A DNA stretch of 64,000 bases, taken from the NCBI GenBank assembly GCA_001898165.1, contig MKTD01000041.1, positions 1 through 64,000 of the forward strand, read 5' to 3'. Made by a program: the position numbers and the translations under genes. Shown one piece after another: positions 8,893 to 18,560 of this stretch. Source of the stretch: Bacteroidia bacterium 43-41. Lineage in GTDB: Bacteria; Bacteroidota; Bacteroidia; Bacteroidales; Dysgonomonadaceae. The notes under the pieces are model-generated. The model was not told the DNA's origin. It saw only the letters and a list, made by a program, of their open reading frames with translations, and did no database searches. How positions within the stretch are numbered: position 1 is the first letter of the stretch; each line of letters starts with the position of its first letter.

Positions 8893-9399
8893 ATGAGCCC
8901 GATTATAAGTATAATAATGGGTAGCACATCCGACTTGCCCGTGATGGAAAAAGCTGCCCGGTTTTTCGACGAGATGGAAGTTCCGTTCGAAATAAACGCA
9001 CTGTCTGCACATCGCACACCCGAAGCTGTTGAGCAATTTGCAAAAAATGCCCAGACACGAGGAATAAAAGTTATAATAGCGGCAGCAGGAATGGCAGCAC
9101 ATTTACCGGGTGTAATTGCGTCAATGACTACACTTCCTGTTATCGGCGTTCCCATAAATGCGTCATTGGACGGTATGGATGCGTTGCTAGCCATCGTGCA
9201 AATGCCTCCGGGGATCCCTGTCGCTACTGTCGGTATTAACGGGTCGTTAAACGCCGCTATTCTTGCTTTGCAAATGATCGCAACCGGAGATGAAGCGCTC
9301 CGGCAAAAATTAGCAACCTACAAAGAGGGCCTGAAGCGTAAAATAACCCAGGCTAACGAAGAGCTGGCAGGTATTAAATTTAAATTCAAAACCAATTGA
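8893..9399 (+). CDS. purE: 5-(carboxyamino)imidazole ribonucleotide mutase
   Basis: A 168-aa class I PurE, converting N5-CAIR to CAIR in purine synthesis. [19 protein letters not shown] at residues 10-28 and SAHRTPE around 39-45 carry the conserved Ser/Asp and His of the active site. [22 protein letters not shown] is the usual core. Length and start are typical. The gene starts 12 bp after the gcvH terminator. The nearest downstream gene is 168 bp away, so it is probably monocistronic. Confidence 0.97.
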   Translation: MSPIISIIMGSTSDLPVMEKAARFFDEMEVPFEINALSAHRTPEAVEQFAKNAQTRGIKVIIAAAGMAAHLPGVIASMTTLPVIGVPINASLDGMDALLAIVQMPPGIPVATVGINGSLNAAILALQMIATGDEALRQKLATYKEGLKRKITQANEELAGIKFKFKTN

Positions 9400-9567
9400 T
9401 AAAAACAAGCTACTCCTTTCTGTTAATAATAACAGCATAAAACGCCGGAAATTTACAGAGACAATATTTTTCAATTTTAAGAGGCATACTTTTTCCCTTA
9501 TAAAGGAATAAGCAATGTTCACAATAATAACAGACACGGTTATTAAGACTTATAAAACGGTAACAGA

Positions 9568-10761
9568 ATGAGAATAGCTTTTTATTTAGCTTTCGATCTA
9601 AATCCCCAAAATGGAGGTATCGAAAGAGTCACCAATATATTGACAAAAGAATTTGTTGCAGCAGGACATCAGGTATATTTCGTGTCCTATATTTCTGAAC
9701 CGGAAGCAGAACATACTGCTCTTGCGGCAGACAGGCTTGTTTTACCTGATAGGAAGAAATTGTGCTCACGTGAAAATCAAACTAAATTTACCGATTTCAT
9801 AAATAAAAACAGTGTAGATATAATTGTAGCTCAACATTCTCACGATATGGAATTTGCCACACTTCCATTTTTGGTTAAACAAAATACAAACGTAAAAATA
9901 CTGTACGTTTTTCACCCAACACCATTTATTCAATCTTTATCAATAGCAGACACCTCTTATCCTATTCTTAAGAGTGAAAGAACATTGCCGAGGCTATGGA
10001 GAAGGATGGGAAGGATCATCCTGAAAAGACAAAAGCAAAAGTCGAAAAACAACAAAATGGGAAAGCATTTAAAACGACTTCACGAAATGGGTGACTATAT
10101 TCTTGTTTCATCGGAAAAATACATAGATGGTATTCTTAAAATATCGGGCATACAGTCTCGGGAAAAACTTTTTGCCATTGCCAATCCCAATACTTACAGA
10201 GAGGAAGATATCCAAACCGCACAAAAAGAAAATATCCTTATTTTTGTTGGACGTTTATCGGAAGAGAAACATCCCGAAAAAATAATGTTAATATGGAAGC
10301 ATATCCAAGACAGGTTCCCGCAATGGAATTTAAAAATCTTGGGAGAGGGTAAGCTAAAACATGAGTTGGAAGAATTACATAAACAACTGAAATTAGAACG
10401 TTGTTCCATAGAAGGGCGGCAAGAACCAACTCCCTATTATGCCAAAGCAAAAATACTACTTTTGGCCAGCGATTTTGAAGGATTTCCCATGAGTATAACC
10501 GAAGCCATGCAACACGGCGTTATTCCGGTAGCTTTCAATTCATTTGAAGCCTTGTCCGGCATCATAGAAGAAAACGTTACCGGAATAAGTGTTACACCAT
10601 ACAGTTTACAGGAATATGAGGAAAAACTAGCTGCGTTAATGAATAACGAAGAGAAGATAGCAAAAATGTCAGTAGCTACAAGAAAAAGTATTTCAAGGTT
10701 TTCCGCTCCTGATATTGCAGTTGAATGGATAGGACTGTTCAGAAAATTAGGTGTTCAATAA
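9568..10761 (+). CDS. Glycosyltransferase family 4
   Basis: A 397-aa GT-B retaining glycosyltransferase. The N-terminal acceptor domain starts MRIAFYLAFDLNPQNGGIERVTNIL. The donor domain shows ILIFVGRLSEEKHPEK, the GT4 hallmark, and FEGFPMSITEAMQHGVIPVAF with the E-x7-E type donor site. No membrane segment. It opens a five-gene glycan cluster and probably adds one sugar to a cell-surface polysaccharide or LPS on the cytoplasmic side. Donor and acceptor cannot be told. The next gene starts 22 bp downstream. Confidence 0.9.
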   Translation: MRIAFYLAFDLNPQNGGIERVTNILTKEFVAAGHQVYFVSYISEPEAEHTALAADRLVLPDRKKLCSRENQTKFTDFINKNSVDIIVAQHSHDMEFATLPFLVKQNTNVKILYVFHPTPFIQSLSIADTSYPILKSERTLPRLWRRMGRIILKRQKQKSKNNKMGKHLKRLHEMGDYILVSSEKYIDGILKISGIQSREKLFAIANPNTYREEDIQTAQKENILIFVGRLSEEKHPEKIMLIWKHIQDRFPQWNLKILGEGKLKHELEELHKQLKLERCSIEGRQEPTPYYAKAKILLLASDFEGFPMSITEAMQHGVIPVAFNSFEALSGIIEENVTGISVTPYSLQEYEEKLAALMNNEEKIAKMSVATRKSISRFSAPDIAVEWIGLFRKLGVQ

Positions 10762-10783
10762 TTTTCTCTAATAAAAATACACC

Positions 10784-11740
10784 ATGAGTGAGCCTCTCAT
10801 CAGCATCATCATACCGGCATATAATGCTGAAAAGTATCTCGACAGATGTCTGGAATCTGTCTGTGCTCAAACATTAAAAGAGATCGAAGTTATCCTCATC
10901 GATGATGGGTCCACCGATTCTACCTCCAATTTGTGCAACACCTGGGCTAAAAAAGATGAAAGAATAAAGGTTATCCATCAGGAGAACAAAGGCGTTTCGG
11001 CAGCACGAAACATAGGAGTAAGGTTAGCCCGGGGCAACCACATAGGCTTTGTAGATGCTGATGACAGGGTGGAGGTAACTATGTTTCAGCATTTATACGA
11101 AATTGCTTTACAAATGCGATGCGACATAGCCACCTGCGGAATAATACGCATAAGTGAAAAGGATGTCCCCCTTAAGTATTTATGTAACCATAAAAAAAAC
11201 GAGGTTAGTGATAAGACAAGCGAATTGATAAAATTGCTAAACGACAAATCCGAAAAGAGCTATCTCTGTAATAAAATATTCAAAATAACCCTCTTCAAAG
11301 GGATTATTTTTCCGGAGGGTTGTGTATTTGAAGATCTGCACTCTACGCACAAATTATATGCAAAAGCAGAGGGGATTGTCCATATAGCAGAAAATTTATA
11401 TTACTACCTTTATCGTCAAGATAGTATTGTAAATCATTTTACTCCTAAAAAAGAAATTGATTTTTTTAATGCCAATCTGGCCAGATTTCATTTTGTTGTA
11501 GCATATAAAAATTTTACTCACACGCAACAATTGTTGTTGAAGAATAGGACTATTCGAAGACTGATAAAAACAGATCACAAATTCAAAAAATTAACGGTTC
11601 ACAATCAATTTACCACAGATAAGATGCGCATGGAGAATATTATCCGGAAAATTTATTCACCCGGGTATCGTTCTGAAGATTACAAAAAGCACTTATGGTG
11701 GTTAAAGATTAAAAATATACCTTTGCTTCTTTTTAAATAA
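10784..11740 (+). CDS. Glycosyltransferase family 2
   Basis: A 318-aa GT-A inverting transferase. The GT2 core is in the first ~110 residues: ISIIIPAYNAEKYLDRCLESV, IDDGSTDST and the metal-binding DADD in GFVDADDRVE. The C-terminal ~150 residues are less conserved and basic (LLLKNRTIRRLIKTDHKFKKL). It probably forms an operon with the preceding GT4 gene. A similar gene lies on the other strand at 13892-14683, suggesting both work on one surface glycan. Confidence 0.9.
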   Translation: MSEPLISIIIPAYNAEKYLDRCLESVCAQTLKEIEVILIDDGSTDSTSNLCNTWAKKDERIKVIHQENKGVSAARNIGVRLARGNHIGFVDADDRVEVTMFQHLYEIALQMRCDIATCGIIRISEKDVPLKYLCNHKKNEVSDKTSELIKLLNDKSEKSYLCNKIFKITLFKGIIFPEGCVFEDLHSTHKLYAKAEGIVHIAENLYYYLYRQDSIVNHFTPKKEIDFFNANLARFHFVVAYKNFTHTQQLLLKNRTIRRLIKTDHKFKKLTVHNQFTTDKMRMENIIRKIYSPGYRSEDYKKHLWWLKIKNIPLLLFK

Positions 11741-11799
11741 AATAGAATGTGTTCTTGGTTGCACGCAGGTATTGCAACGTCAGCAGGCTTTATAACAAA

Positions 11800-11847
11800 A
11801 TGAACCCAAACGTATTTTATAATGTTTTATACATGAAAAGAGATTAA
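11800..11847 (+). CDS. 15-codon small ORF, copy B of a dispersed pair
   Basis: It encodes MNPNVFYNVLYMKRD, the counterpart of the 15-codon frame at 5785-5832. The 34-nt block 11797-11830 matches 5782-5815 at 32 positions. It lies 63 bp before the Stealth-family gene in an otherwise AT-rich 170-bp gap. It may be a leader peptide, a small protein or part of a non-coding repeat. Confidence 0.35.
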   Translation: MNPNVFYNVLYMKRD

Positions 11848-11910
11848 TAATAAATATAAAACTTATAAATAAATTCTGAACACACATATTAGAACTTTAA
11901 TAACAGTGAA

Positions 11911-12903
11911 ATGAAAATTGACTTTGTAATAACGTGGGTAGATATGAACGACCCGGAATGGCAGAAAGATTTTGCCAGGTATTCGGGGAAAATTGACAAT
12001 ACAAAAAACGAAGTTTCAGTAGCCCGATTCAGGGATTACGGACTGCTTAAGTATTGGTTCAGAGGCGTGGAGAAATTCGCGCCATGGGTAAGAAAAGTTC
12101 ATTTTGTTACTTGCGGACAAAAACCGGACTGGCTCAACGAGAATAATCCGAAGTTGAATTTAGTTCATCATAAAGATTATATCCCAAATGAATTCCTGCC
12201 GGTTTTCAATTCCAGCCTGATTGAGATCTATCTGCACAAAATCCCCGATTTAGCGGAGCATTTTGTTTACTTCAACGATGATTTTTTCATCATCAATCAC
12301 TTGCCCGAAGAGCGCTTTTTTACGGATAATATCCCCAACGACATTGCCGCTTTTCGAACCAATATGGGCAGATCGTTATGGAGTAAGTGTCTGAAAAATA
12401 ACATACGGATTATCAATCAAAAATTCGATAAAAAGGAGGTACTTTTGCGGGATCACGATAGATGGTATAATCCTGCTTACGGGAAAAAAGCCAATCTGAC
12501 TTACCTGCTAAAGCCTTACGGTAAATTTATCACTTTGCGCACACCACACAATGCCCAGCCTTATTTAAAAACAACCTTCAACGAGGTCTGGCAATACGCC
12601 GGTGAACAGTTGACAAAAATGTCGAAAAACAGGTTCAGAAGCCCCGAAGATTATACGCAAGAACTGTTCAGGACATGGCAAATATGCAGTTCAAATTTTA
12701 ATCCTTACAACACGTATCAAGATACAAAGATGTTTCCTTTGGTGCTCAAATCGAAAAAAGCCATAAAGGCGGTCCGCGAACAATCGTATAAATTAGTTTG
12801 CTTAAATGACAATCAACATATCCGAAATTTCGATAATATGTTGAAAGAGCTAAAGGCAGCCTTTAATCACATCTTACCCGAGAAATCAGGTTTTGAATTA
12901 TAG
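11911..12903 (+). CDS. Stealth-family capsular polysaccharide phosphotransferase
   Basis: A 330-aa protein with the Stealth conserved regions in order. CR1 is at the very N-terminus (DFVITWVDMNDPEW). CR2 follows from about residue 40 (VARFRDYGLLKYWFRGVEKFAPWVRKVHFVTCGQKPDWL) to HFVYFNDDFFIIN. The later CR3/CR4-like part includes the HNAQPYLKTTFNEVW segment. Stealth proteins transfer sugar-1-phosphates to build phosphodiester-linked glycans, as in meningococcal capsules and GlcNAc-1-phosphotransferase. It is cytoplasmic, with no signal peptide. Its place among glycosyltransferases suggests a phosphate-containing surface polymer. Confidence 0.9.
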   Translation: MKIDFVITWVDMNDPEWQKDFARYSGKIDNTKNEVSVARFRDYGLLKYWFRGVEKFAPWVRKVHFVTCGQKPDWLNENNPKLNLVHHKDYIPNEFLPVFNSSLIEIYLHKIPDLAEHFVYFNDDFFIINHLPEERFFTDNIPNDIAAFRTNMGRSLWSKCLKNNIRIINQKFDKKEVLLRDHDRWYNPAYGKKANLTYLLKPYGKFITLRTPHNAQPYLKTTFNEVWQYAGEQLTKMSKNRFRSPEDYTQELFRTWQICSSNFNPYNTYQDTKMFPLVLKSKKAIKAVREQSYKLVCLNDNQHIRNFDNMLKELKAAFNHILPEKSGFEL

Positions 12904-12945
12904 AACACCGGAGGATCGTAATAATCATTGTAAGGCAGTTTAGAT

Positions 12946-13863
12946 ATGGGTATTTCAAAATATATACTCCCCCCCTCGCTCTATAGATTAAGAAAACGAA
13001 ACTCTTCCATAAGGCGTCAAAACAGAGTAGCTAACGCATGGAATCCGTTTATTGATGATTATTTTCAGGGAAAAATAGAAAAATATAATCTGAAACCGAA
13101 AAAACAATTCGGAAAGGAAGAAAAAATAATCTGGCAGTATTGGGGACAAGGCATTCACAGTAATTCAGTACCCGAATTGGTTCAAATTTGTTTCAACTCT
13201 GTAGATAAATACAAAGGCGATTATCGGGTTATCCGCCTTTCAGACAAAACCATAGCAGATTATGTGGATATACCGGACTTTGTTCTTTGGAAAAGGGAGA
13301 ATAATCCCCAATTTACCATGACCTTTTTTTCAGACTTGTTGCGACTGATATTACTCAATGTATATGGTGGCGTTTGGCTAGACGCCACCGTTCTTTTAAC
13401 AGATTATTTGCCACAGGAATATGCCGACCTTGACTATTTCCTGTATCAACGTTCTGAAGAGGAGAAACATAAGAAATATTGGTTGAAAGTAGATCCTTTT
13501 TATTTCAATTGGCGCCCGGACTTTAAAGTAAAAATGCTTAGCAGTATCATTTTCGCAAAAAAATCGAGTGAAGTTATCCGCTGCCTTCTCGACATTATGC
13601 TTTATTTCTGGAGAAACAGCGAGAAACTCTCTTACTATTTCACACTTCAAGTTATCTATAATGAGATAATTACAAGAAAGCTGCCTCATTTACAATGCCC
13701 CATAGTAAATGATTGCAACCCGCATATCATTCAAAAGAAACTGCAAAAAGGTTATCCCTATTTGTCTTTCAAAGAGGCCGTACATGTTACCTCCATTCAT
13801 AAAATGACATATTATAAAAAAGAAGAGCTTGAGAAGTTGAAAGAATACTTATCCTGTCTGTAA
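12946..13863 (+). CDS. Capsular polysaccharide synthesis protein (Caps_synth / GT32-like)
   Basis: A 305-aa protein. IIWQYWGQGIHSNSVPELVQICFNSV and the later FSDLLRLILLNVYGGVWLDATVLLT match the Caps_synth/GT32-type fold, where the Asp in GGVWLDATV is part of the DxD-like nucleotide-sugar site. The N-terminus is basic (RLRKRNSSIRRQNRVANAW). It follows the Stealth gene by 42 bp and is probably co-transcribed. It faces the convergent GT2 gene at 13892 with a 28-bp gap. The transferred sugar is unknown. Confidence 0.88.
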   Translation: MGISKYILPPSLYRLRKRNSSIRRQNRVANAWNPFIDDYFQGKIEKYNLKPKKQFGKEEKIIWQYWGQGIHSNSVPELVQICFNSVDKYKGDYRVIRLSDKTIADYVDIPDFVLWKRENNPQFTMTFFSDLLRLILLNVYGGVWLDATVLLTDYLPQEYADLDYFLYQRSEEEKHKKYWLKVDPFYFNWRPDFKVKMLSSIIFAKKSSEVIRCLLDIMLYFWRNSEKLSYYFTLQVIYNEIITRKLPHLQCPIVNDCNPHIIQKKLQKGYPYLSFKEAVHVTSIHKMTYYKKEELEKLKEYLSCL

Positions 13864-13891
13864 AATTACAGGAAGGCATGAGGCAGGATAG

Positions 13892-14683
13892 TTACGAAAA
13901 AATATTCCGGTAATATTTGCGAATGATATAAGATAGGCGCCCCGTATTAACGCCGGGTATTTTAAAATTATGCTGTTTTGCAAAGCTAAGAACCTGCGCC
14001 TTGGCATGCCTCTTATCAGCACGTCTTTTATCCCGGTGGTTTTTTTCTCTATTGGTAAGAATAGAGTTCTCAGAATAATTATACCGGTACTCCGCTTTCG
14101 GTACGGTAACCAACTTTTCAGAAAAATAGACGGCTGGGAGCGAAAAAAGTAAATCTTCGATAAAACGTCCCTCCTCAAACCTCAAGTTGTGCTTCTTAAG
14201 AAAGTCTAAACGAAATAAGTAGCGCCATACATATCCCCATTTCCCCACATACGTAATGGTTAATTTATCATTTGTTGTCGTAAATAGCTGCTGGGTTTTA
14301 AAACGCTGCGTCTTATACTTTTTGTGTTTTTGCACCATTCCTGCACATGCGATATCCGACCGGGTTTCAACAATAGCTTTCACCATCTCCTCGTAGAAAA
14401 CATCATTGATTCCGTCGTCAACGTCGACAAAGTGGATATACTCGCCTGTGGCAGCATCTATACCTGAATTTCGAGCAGCCGACAGTCCTTTGTTTTTCGG
14501 ATGAGTAATGATCTTCACAGGATACCCGCGAATGATTTCACCCGTTTTATCTGTGGAACCGTCATCAACAACAATTACTTCCAAATGCTTATAGGTCTGA
14601 GACATCACATTATCCAAACAAGCTTTAGCATATTTCTCGCCGTTATAAATTGGAATAATAACTGTAATCAATGAATCTGCCAT
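13892..14683 (-). CDS. Glycosyltransferase family 2
   Basis: A 263-aa GT-A transferase starting ITVIIPIYNGEKYAKACLDNVMSQ. VVDDGSTDKTGEII and the metal motif DVDD (IHFVDVDDGIND) are intact. The C-terminal third has the FLKKHNLRFEEGRFIEDLLF segment common in LPS GT2 enzymes. It is transcribed against the four-gene cluster to its left and with fabH to its right; the 23-bp gap from fabH might allow read-through from the fabH operon. Specificity unknown. Confidence 0.9.
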   Translation of the reverse strand: MADSLITVIIPIYNGEKYAKACLDNVMSQTYKHLEVIVVDDGSTDKTGEIIRGYPVKIITHPKNKGLSAARNSGIDAATGEYIHFVDVDDGINDVFYEEMVKAIVETRSDIACAGMVQKHKKYKTQRFKTQQLFTTTNDKLTITYVGKWGYVWRYLFRLDFLKKHNLRFEEGRFIEDLLFSLPAVYFSEKLVTVPKAEYRYNYSENSILTNREKNHRDKRRADKRHAKAQVLSFAKQHNFKIPGVNTGRLSYIIRKYYRNIFS

Positions 14684-14706
14684 TTTACCCTAAGTTTCAA
14701 GGTAAA

Positions 14707-15711
14707 TTAAGGTTTACTGCCATCGTACCCCCATTTCAGGTAAACGCTTCCCCAAGAGAAGCCGCCACCGAATGCGGTGAGGATAAGTTTGTCGCCTTTG
14801 CGGAGTTTATCCTCCCACTCCCATAAACAAAGCGGAATGGTTCCGGCACTGGTATTGCCGTAACGTTCAATATTTATCATTACTTTTTCACGGGCAACAC
14901 CGGCACGCGCCACTGCTGCATCAATAATGCGGATATTGGCCTGGTGCGGCACAAACCAATCTAAATCTTCGTGTGTGAGGTTATTTCGCTCCATAATATC
15001 GAGCGAAACTTGCGCCATATTAGATACGGCATACTTAAATACCACTTTCCCCTCCTGATAAACGGTGTGTTCGTTTCTCTCCACCGTCTCATGCGTAGCA
15101 GGATACTTGCTTCCGCCCGCTTTCATTTGCAACGGTGCATAACCCACACCGTCGGAATGAAGGATAGCATCGATGATGCCCAGGTCTTCTTCCGTTGGCT
15201 CAATCATAACGGCTCCGGCAGCATCACCGAAAAGAGGACAGGTGGCACGATCGGTATAATTAGTTACCGACGACATTTTATCGCCGGCAATCAGGATAAT
15301 TTTTTTGTATTTTCCGGTTTTGATAAATCCGTTACACACTTCAAGGCCATACACAAATCCCGAACAGGCCACTTCCATATCGAAACAGAAAGCGTTCTTT
15401 ATTCCATTGTTTTCAGCAACGATAGATGCCGCCGATGGAAAAGGATGATCGGGTGTTGTTGTGGCAAAAACCACGCCATCGACCTCTCCGGGTTTAGTAT
15501 TGGTTTTCTTGAGCAGTTCCTTTACTGCCTCGGTTCCCAAAACAGATATTCCCTGCTCCACCCCTTTTAAAATTCTCCTTTCCTTGATTCCCACACGAGT
15601 CATGATCCATTCATCAGAAGTATCTACCATTTTCGATATCTCTTCGTTGGTAAGTATGTAATCGGGAACAGCTGCTGTAATTCCTGTAATGACGGCGTTT
15701 AAATTTTTCAT
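14707..15711 (-). CDS. fabH: Beta-ketoacyl-ACP synthase III
   Basis: A 334-aa enzyme that condenses acyl-CoA with malonyl-ACP to start fatty acid synthesis. The catalytic triad is visible: Cys in [11 protein letters not shown], His in [11 protein letters not shown], Asn in [10 protein letters not shown] start at the ATG at 15711 ([18 protein letters not shown]); the longer frame has a poor N-terminus. It is the last gene of yceD-rpmF-fabH, the order also seen in many other bacteria, which ties membrane lipid synthesis to ribosome components. Confidence 0.96.
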   Translation of the reverse strand: MKNLNAVITGITAAVPDYILTNEEISKMVDTSDEWIMTRVGIKERRILKGVEQGISVLGTEAVKELLKKTNTKPGEVDGVVFATTTPDHPFPSAASIVAENNGIKNAFCFDMEVACSGFVYGLEVCNGFIKTGKYKKIILIAGDKMSSVTNYTDRATCPLFGDAAGAVMIEPTEEDLGIIDAILHSDGVGYAPLQMKAGGSKYPATHETVERNEHTVYQEGKVVFKYAVSNMAQVSLDIMERNNLTHEDLDWFVPHQANIRIIDAAVARAGVAREKVMINIERYGNTSAGTIPLCLWEWEDKLRKGDKLILTAFGGGFSWGSVYLKWGYDGSKP

Positions 15712-15784
15712 TATTCTGCTTTTTTTAAAAAAAACCCCGAAAAACAAGGTTATTCAGGGTTTTGCTTATCACTAAAGAATAAGT

Positions 15785-15970
15785 TTATACAGCAACTTCT
15801 TTTTCAATTGCTAATTTTCCTCTGTAGTATCCGCACTCACCACAAACAGTGTGATAGATGTGCCATGCCCCGCAATTTGGGCAGATGGCCATAGTAGGCA
15901 TTTGGGCATGGTCGTGCGATCTTCTTTTTCCTTGTCTTGCAGACGACTGTCTTCGTTTTGGATGTGCCAT
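15785..15970 (-). CDS. rpmF: 50S ribosomal protein L32
   Basis: A 61-aa basic protein starting MAHPKRRQSSARQGKRRSHD. The zinc-ribbon cysteines are present (CPNCGAWHIYHTVCGECGYY). Length is typical. It lies 30 bp downstream of yceD and 73 bp upstream of fabH in the same transcription unit. Confidence 0.97.
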   Translation of the reverse strand: MAHPKRRQSSARQGKRRSHDHAQMPTMAICPNCGAWHIYHTVCGECGYYRGKLAIEKEVAV

Positions 15971-16000
15971 TTTGTATATGTATTAACGTGTTATATTTAA

Positions 16001-16582
16001 TTATTCTTCTATATTCAATCCTTTCAGGCCTTCCCATCTCGGATCGATATTTTCTGTTATTTCTTCTTCATCGGCAAAATCTCCATCATCGTCCGCCATA
16101 TCGCCCCCCTCATCGTCATCATCTTTGCTTACAGCCCGGTGTTTACGAAGTTTAGTGGACATGGTTTTGTTGCACTTGCCCGGCTCATGAACGTGCTTTA
16201 TAGGAATGTTCAACGCTACAAACTCATATAAAAACCAAGCTATGTTGATCTCACCCTCATCTTCCGGAATAATGACTACCTCATCGCTCTCTTCCGAATA
16301 TTCTTTTCCGAGTTTTACAATCAAGCGGTTTTGTGAATCAATCTCCTGATCGAAATCATCGAGACAACGATTACAAGGCACTTGAACAATGCCCTTTAAA
16401 TCGAAATTAAACTCATACGTGGATGATGTTTTTTTGACAGTCAACACTACTTTGACATTGCCTTTTTTCACCTCATCACCGTCAATCGCCTCGAAAAACT
16501 TTCTATCTAACTCATACTCATAAGTATGTTTTCCCTGCGACAGATTTTTTAAAGGAATATTGTATAAGCTGAATTTTGCCAC
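16001..16582 (-). CDS. yceD: YceD family protein (DUF177)
   Basis: A 193-aa protein with the DUF177 core (VQVPCNRCLDDFDQEI with the CxxC pair, then an acidic EDEGEINIAWFLYEFVALNIPIKH). The last ~50 residues are highly acidic (DDDDEGGDMADDDGDFADEEE). In other bacteria YceD acts in 23S rRNA processing or accumulation. It is the first gene of the yceD-rpmF-fabH operon, with a -7 box just upstream. One of its conserved Cys pairs may bind metal. Confidence 0.92.
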   Translation of the reverse strand: MAKFSLYNIPLKNLSQGKHTYEYELDRKFFEAIDGDEVKKGNVKVVLTVKKTSSTYEFNFDLKGIVQVPCNRCLDDFDQEIDSQNRLIVKLGKEYSEESDEVVIIPEDEGEINIAWFLYEFVALNIPIKHVHEPGKCNKTMSTKLRKHRAVSKDDDDEGGDMADDDGDFADEEEITENIDPRWEGLKGLNIEE

Positions 16583-16607
16583 TTTTTTACTTAAAAATAA
16601 AGCGGTG

Positions 16608-16615
16608 CAAAGATA
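16608..16615 (-). promoter_or_regulatory. Bacteroidetes -7 box TATCTTTG for yceD-rpmF-fabH
   Basis: On the minus strand, TATCTTTG ends 25 bp before the yceD ATG at 16582. The -33 region is T-rich without a clear TTTG at the right spacing. Confidence 0.5.
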
Positions 16616-16683
16616 GTGATTTTTTCTTCACACTACTCTTTTTTTTACATTATTTATTTTCTCGTATAAACCGTAAGGGTCCC

Positions 16684-17784
16684 TCATTTAGATTTAGCAG
16701 CCGTACTTAACACGATCTTCTGCATCTTATCGAAATTCTGTTCAAGGCTCTGCAAAAACTTAAACTGAGCTTTTGAACGTACTAAGTTGTGATTGCCATA
16801 GGCAATTTTATAATAAGTATCGCCATCGATATAGTCGGTTAGGAAGCGCACGGTTTGCATATACGTCAACAATTTGGCGCCAAAGGCGAGATTCTCTATT
16901 TCCACATCGGTGAGAAAAGAGGTGGCGTTTTCCAGATAACCTTTGGTGTATCCCTCAAAAATGGCCAAATCGAGCGAAACACGATCTAAATCCGGATCGT
17001 CTTCTGCTCCTTTATTAGCGCCTGTGCGGATAAAGTCCCCGAAATCCGACAAGACATAACCCGGCATAACCGTATCTAAATCCACCACGCATAATACCTG
17101 GTCGTCCTTATCGAAAAGGATATTGTTTACCTTGGTATCGCAATGATTGGTACGCTTGATCAATTTCCCTTCCCGGTGCATTCTCTCGGCTTTGCACATC
17201 TCATCGGCGCGTGCCTCCAGTTCATTTACAAGGTCCCGGACTTCTACCAAACGTCCCACTTTGTTTGCCCGAACCGAATCCCTGAAAGTCTCCAATCTCG
17301 ATTCGATATTGTGAAAATTCGGAATGGTTTCGAACAATGGTTCGCCCGGCAAATCGGCCAGCATCCTCTGAAAATCACCGAAAGCAAGTCCGGCCCTGTA
17401 CGCCAACTCGGGATTTATTTCATCATAACTTTTGCTATCCTTAATGAAATCCATCATCCGCCAATAATTACCCTCTGCATCCTGATAAAAAAGCTTTCCG
17501 CCGGATGTGGGAACGAGTGTCAACACCTTACGGTCAATATCTTCCACCCCGGCATCCATCAGTTTCTGGCGGATATGCATCGTCACACGCAAAATATTGC
17601 TTTGCAGCTCAGGGACATTCTTAAAAATAGAATGATTGATCCGTTGAAGCACATATTCTTTCTCTCCGGCTTTTACCTTGTATGAATCGTTGATATGGCC
17701 TGCTCCCAACGGTTTTACCTCAATATCTTTACTATCACCGGTAAATTGGGCTACAATTTCTTTTAATTTACTAATCTCCTGCAT
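16684..17784 (-). CDS. APH-fold sugar kinase, N-acetylhexosamine 1-kinase-like
   Basis: A 366-aa protein with the aminoglycoside-phosphotransferase/choline-kinase fold. The glycine-containing N-lobe loop LGAGHINDSYKV is followed by YVLQRINHSIF. The catalytic loop NHCDTKVNNILFD and metal-binding VVDLDTVMPG match NahK-type anomeric kinases, which phosphorylate GlcNAc or GalNAc at C1. ATG codons exist at 17823 and 17784; I chose 17784 because the conserved region starts right after it. The preceding gene is a CBM9-like protein, so a role in salvaging host or biofilm glycans is reasonable. Antibiotic resistance is unlikely. Confidence 0.8.
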   Translation of the reverse strand: MQEISKLKEIVAQFTGDSKDIEVKPLGAGHINDSYKVKAGEKEYVLQRINHSIFKNVPELQSNILRVTMHIRQKLMDAGVEDIDRKVLTLVPTSGGKLFYQDAEGNYWRMMDFIKDSKSYDEINPELAYRAGLAFGDFQRMLADLPGEPLFETIPNFHNIESRLETFRDSVRANKVGRLVEVRDLVNELEARADEMCKAERMHREGKLIKRTNHCDTKVNNILFDKDDQVLCVVDLDTVMPGYVLSDFGDFIRTGANKGAEDDPDLDRVSLDLAIFEGYTKGYLENATSFLTDVEIENLAFGAKLLTYMQTVRFLTDYIDGDTYYKIAYGNHNLVRSKAQFKFLQSLEQNFDKMQKIVLSTAAKSK

Positions 17785-17845
17785 AGTACAAAATATATTT
17801 CTGTTAAATTGTTTGATTGGCATGTTGCGGGTTTCCCGCTCCAAA

Positions 17846-18493
17846 TTACTCCATTTCTAAAAGTCCGAAGAATTGTGGAACGTGAAAATCAGGGGAAGGC
17901 AAATCGATTGGGCTCCAACTGATGAAATGCGTTTCGGGAGTTTTATCACCGCATTTATAGAAATTTGCGCGGATTTTCTTACCCGATAAATTTTCATCAG
18001 CCTTAAAACCCATGGCTTGTTTTGGGATGACAAGGTACATCGTCCAGTCACTTACTTGTCTGTTGTTCTCATACCTATGCCTGATGGTGGAAAAACGGGT
18101 GATCGAAGGCATGTGTTCCGTTAGCTTTTCTGCCATTTCCCGGGTTTCGTGTCTTGCAGCCAGAAGCGCCCCCAACACATTGCATTCAAAATTCCTGTAA
18201 ACGGCTTCGCCGTCACGCTGCATAAAAAACTCCACGCAGCTGTCTTCCCAAACCGAACCGAAATCTTCGGTATTCACGGCTCGTATCTCTTCGCCGGTCA
18301 CTTCATAACAGAGGTATAATTTTTCTCCGTCGTGGGCAACACGAACCAGAACCGGAAGTGATTTCGGAAATTCGTTTTTCCAGTTTACCTGGTCAATTTT
18401 AGCTACCGCGCCGGCTTCGCGCAATAAATTTATACCATCGAAAAGGGTTTCACATTGCGAGATGTGTTGTTTGGGTACTTTGAGGGTTTTCAT
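17846..18493 (-). CDS. CBM9-like (DOMON-type) carbohydrate-binding family protein
   Basis: A 215-aa beta-sandwich protein. VLVRVAHDGEKLYLCYEVTGEEIRA, SVWEDSCVEFFMQRDG and the later WTMYLVIPKQAMGF, RANFYKCGDKTPETHFISWSP match the family 9-like domain widespread in Bacteroidetes. The aromatic and polar residues of the ligand groove appear kept. No signal peptide is evident, which is odd for a glycan-binding role. It precedes the NahK-like kinase on the same strand. Confidence 0.8.
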   Translation of the reverse strand: MKTLKVPKQHISQCETLFDGINLLREAGAVAKIDQVNWKNEFPKSLPVLVRVAHDGEKLYLCYEVTGEEIRAVNTEDFGSVWEDSCVEFFMQRDGEAVYRNFECNVLGALLAARHETREMAEKLTEHMPSITRFSTIRHRYENNRQVSDWTMYLVIPKQAMGFKADENLSGKKIRANFYKCGDKTPETHFISWSPIDLPSPDFHVPQFFGLLEME

Positions 18494-18560
18494 CAGGAGT
18501 CGTTATTTTTCTCAAAAGTACCGGTTTTCATCGGATTTAACAAAAATGCCGGACACTTTT

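Noticed and set aside
16684-17784. Aminoglycoside resistance kinase
   Set aside because: The APH fold is shared, but the DLDTVMPG and NHCDTKVNN motifs and the CBM9-like neighbour point to a NahK-type sugar kinase.
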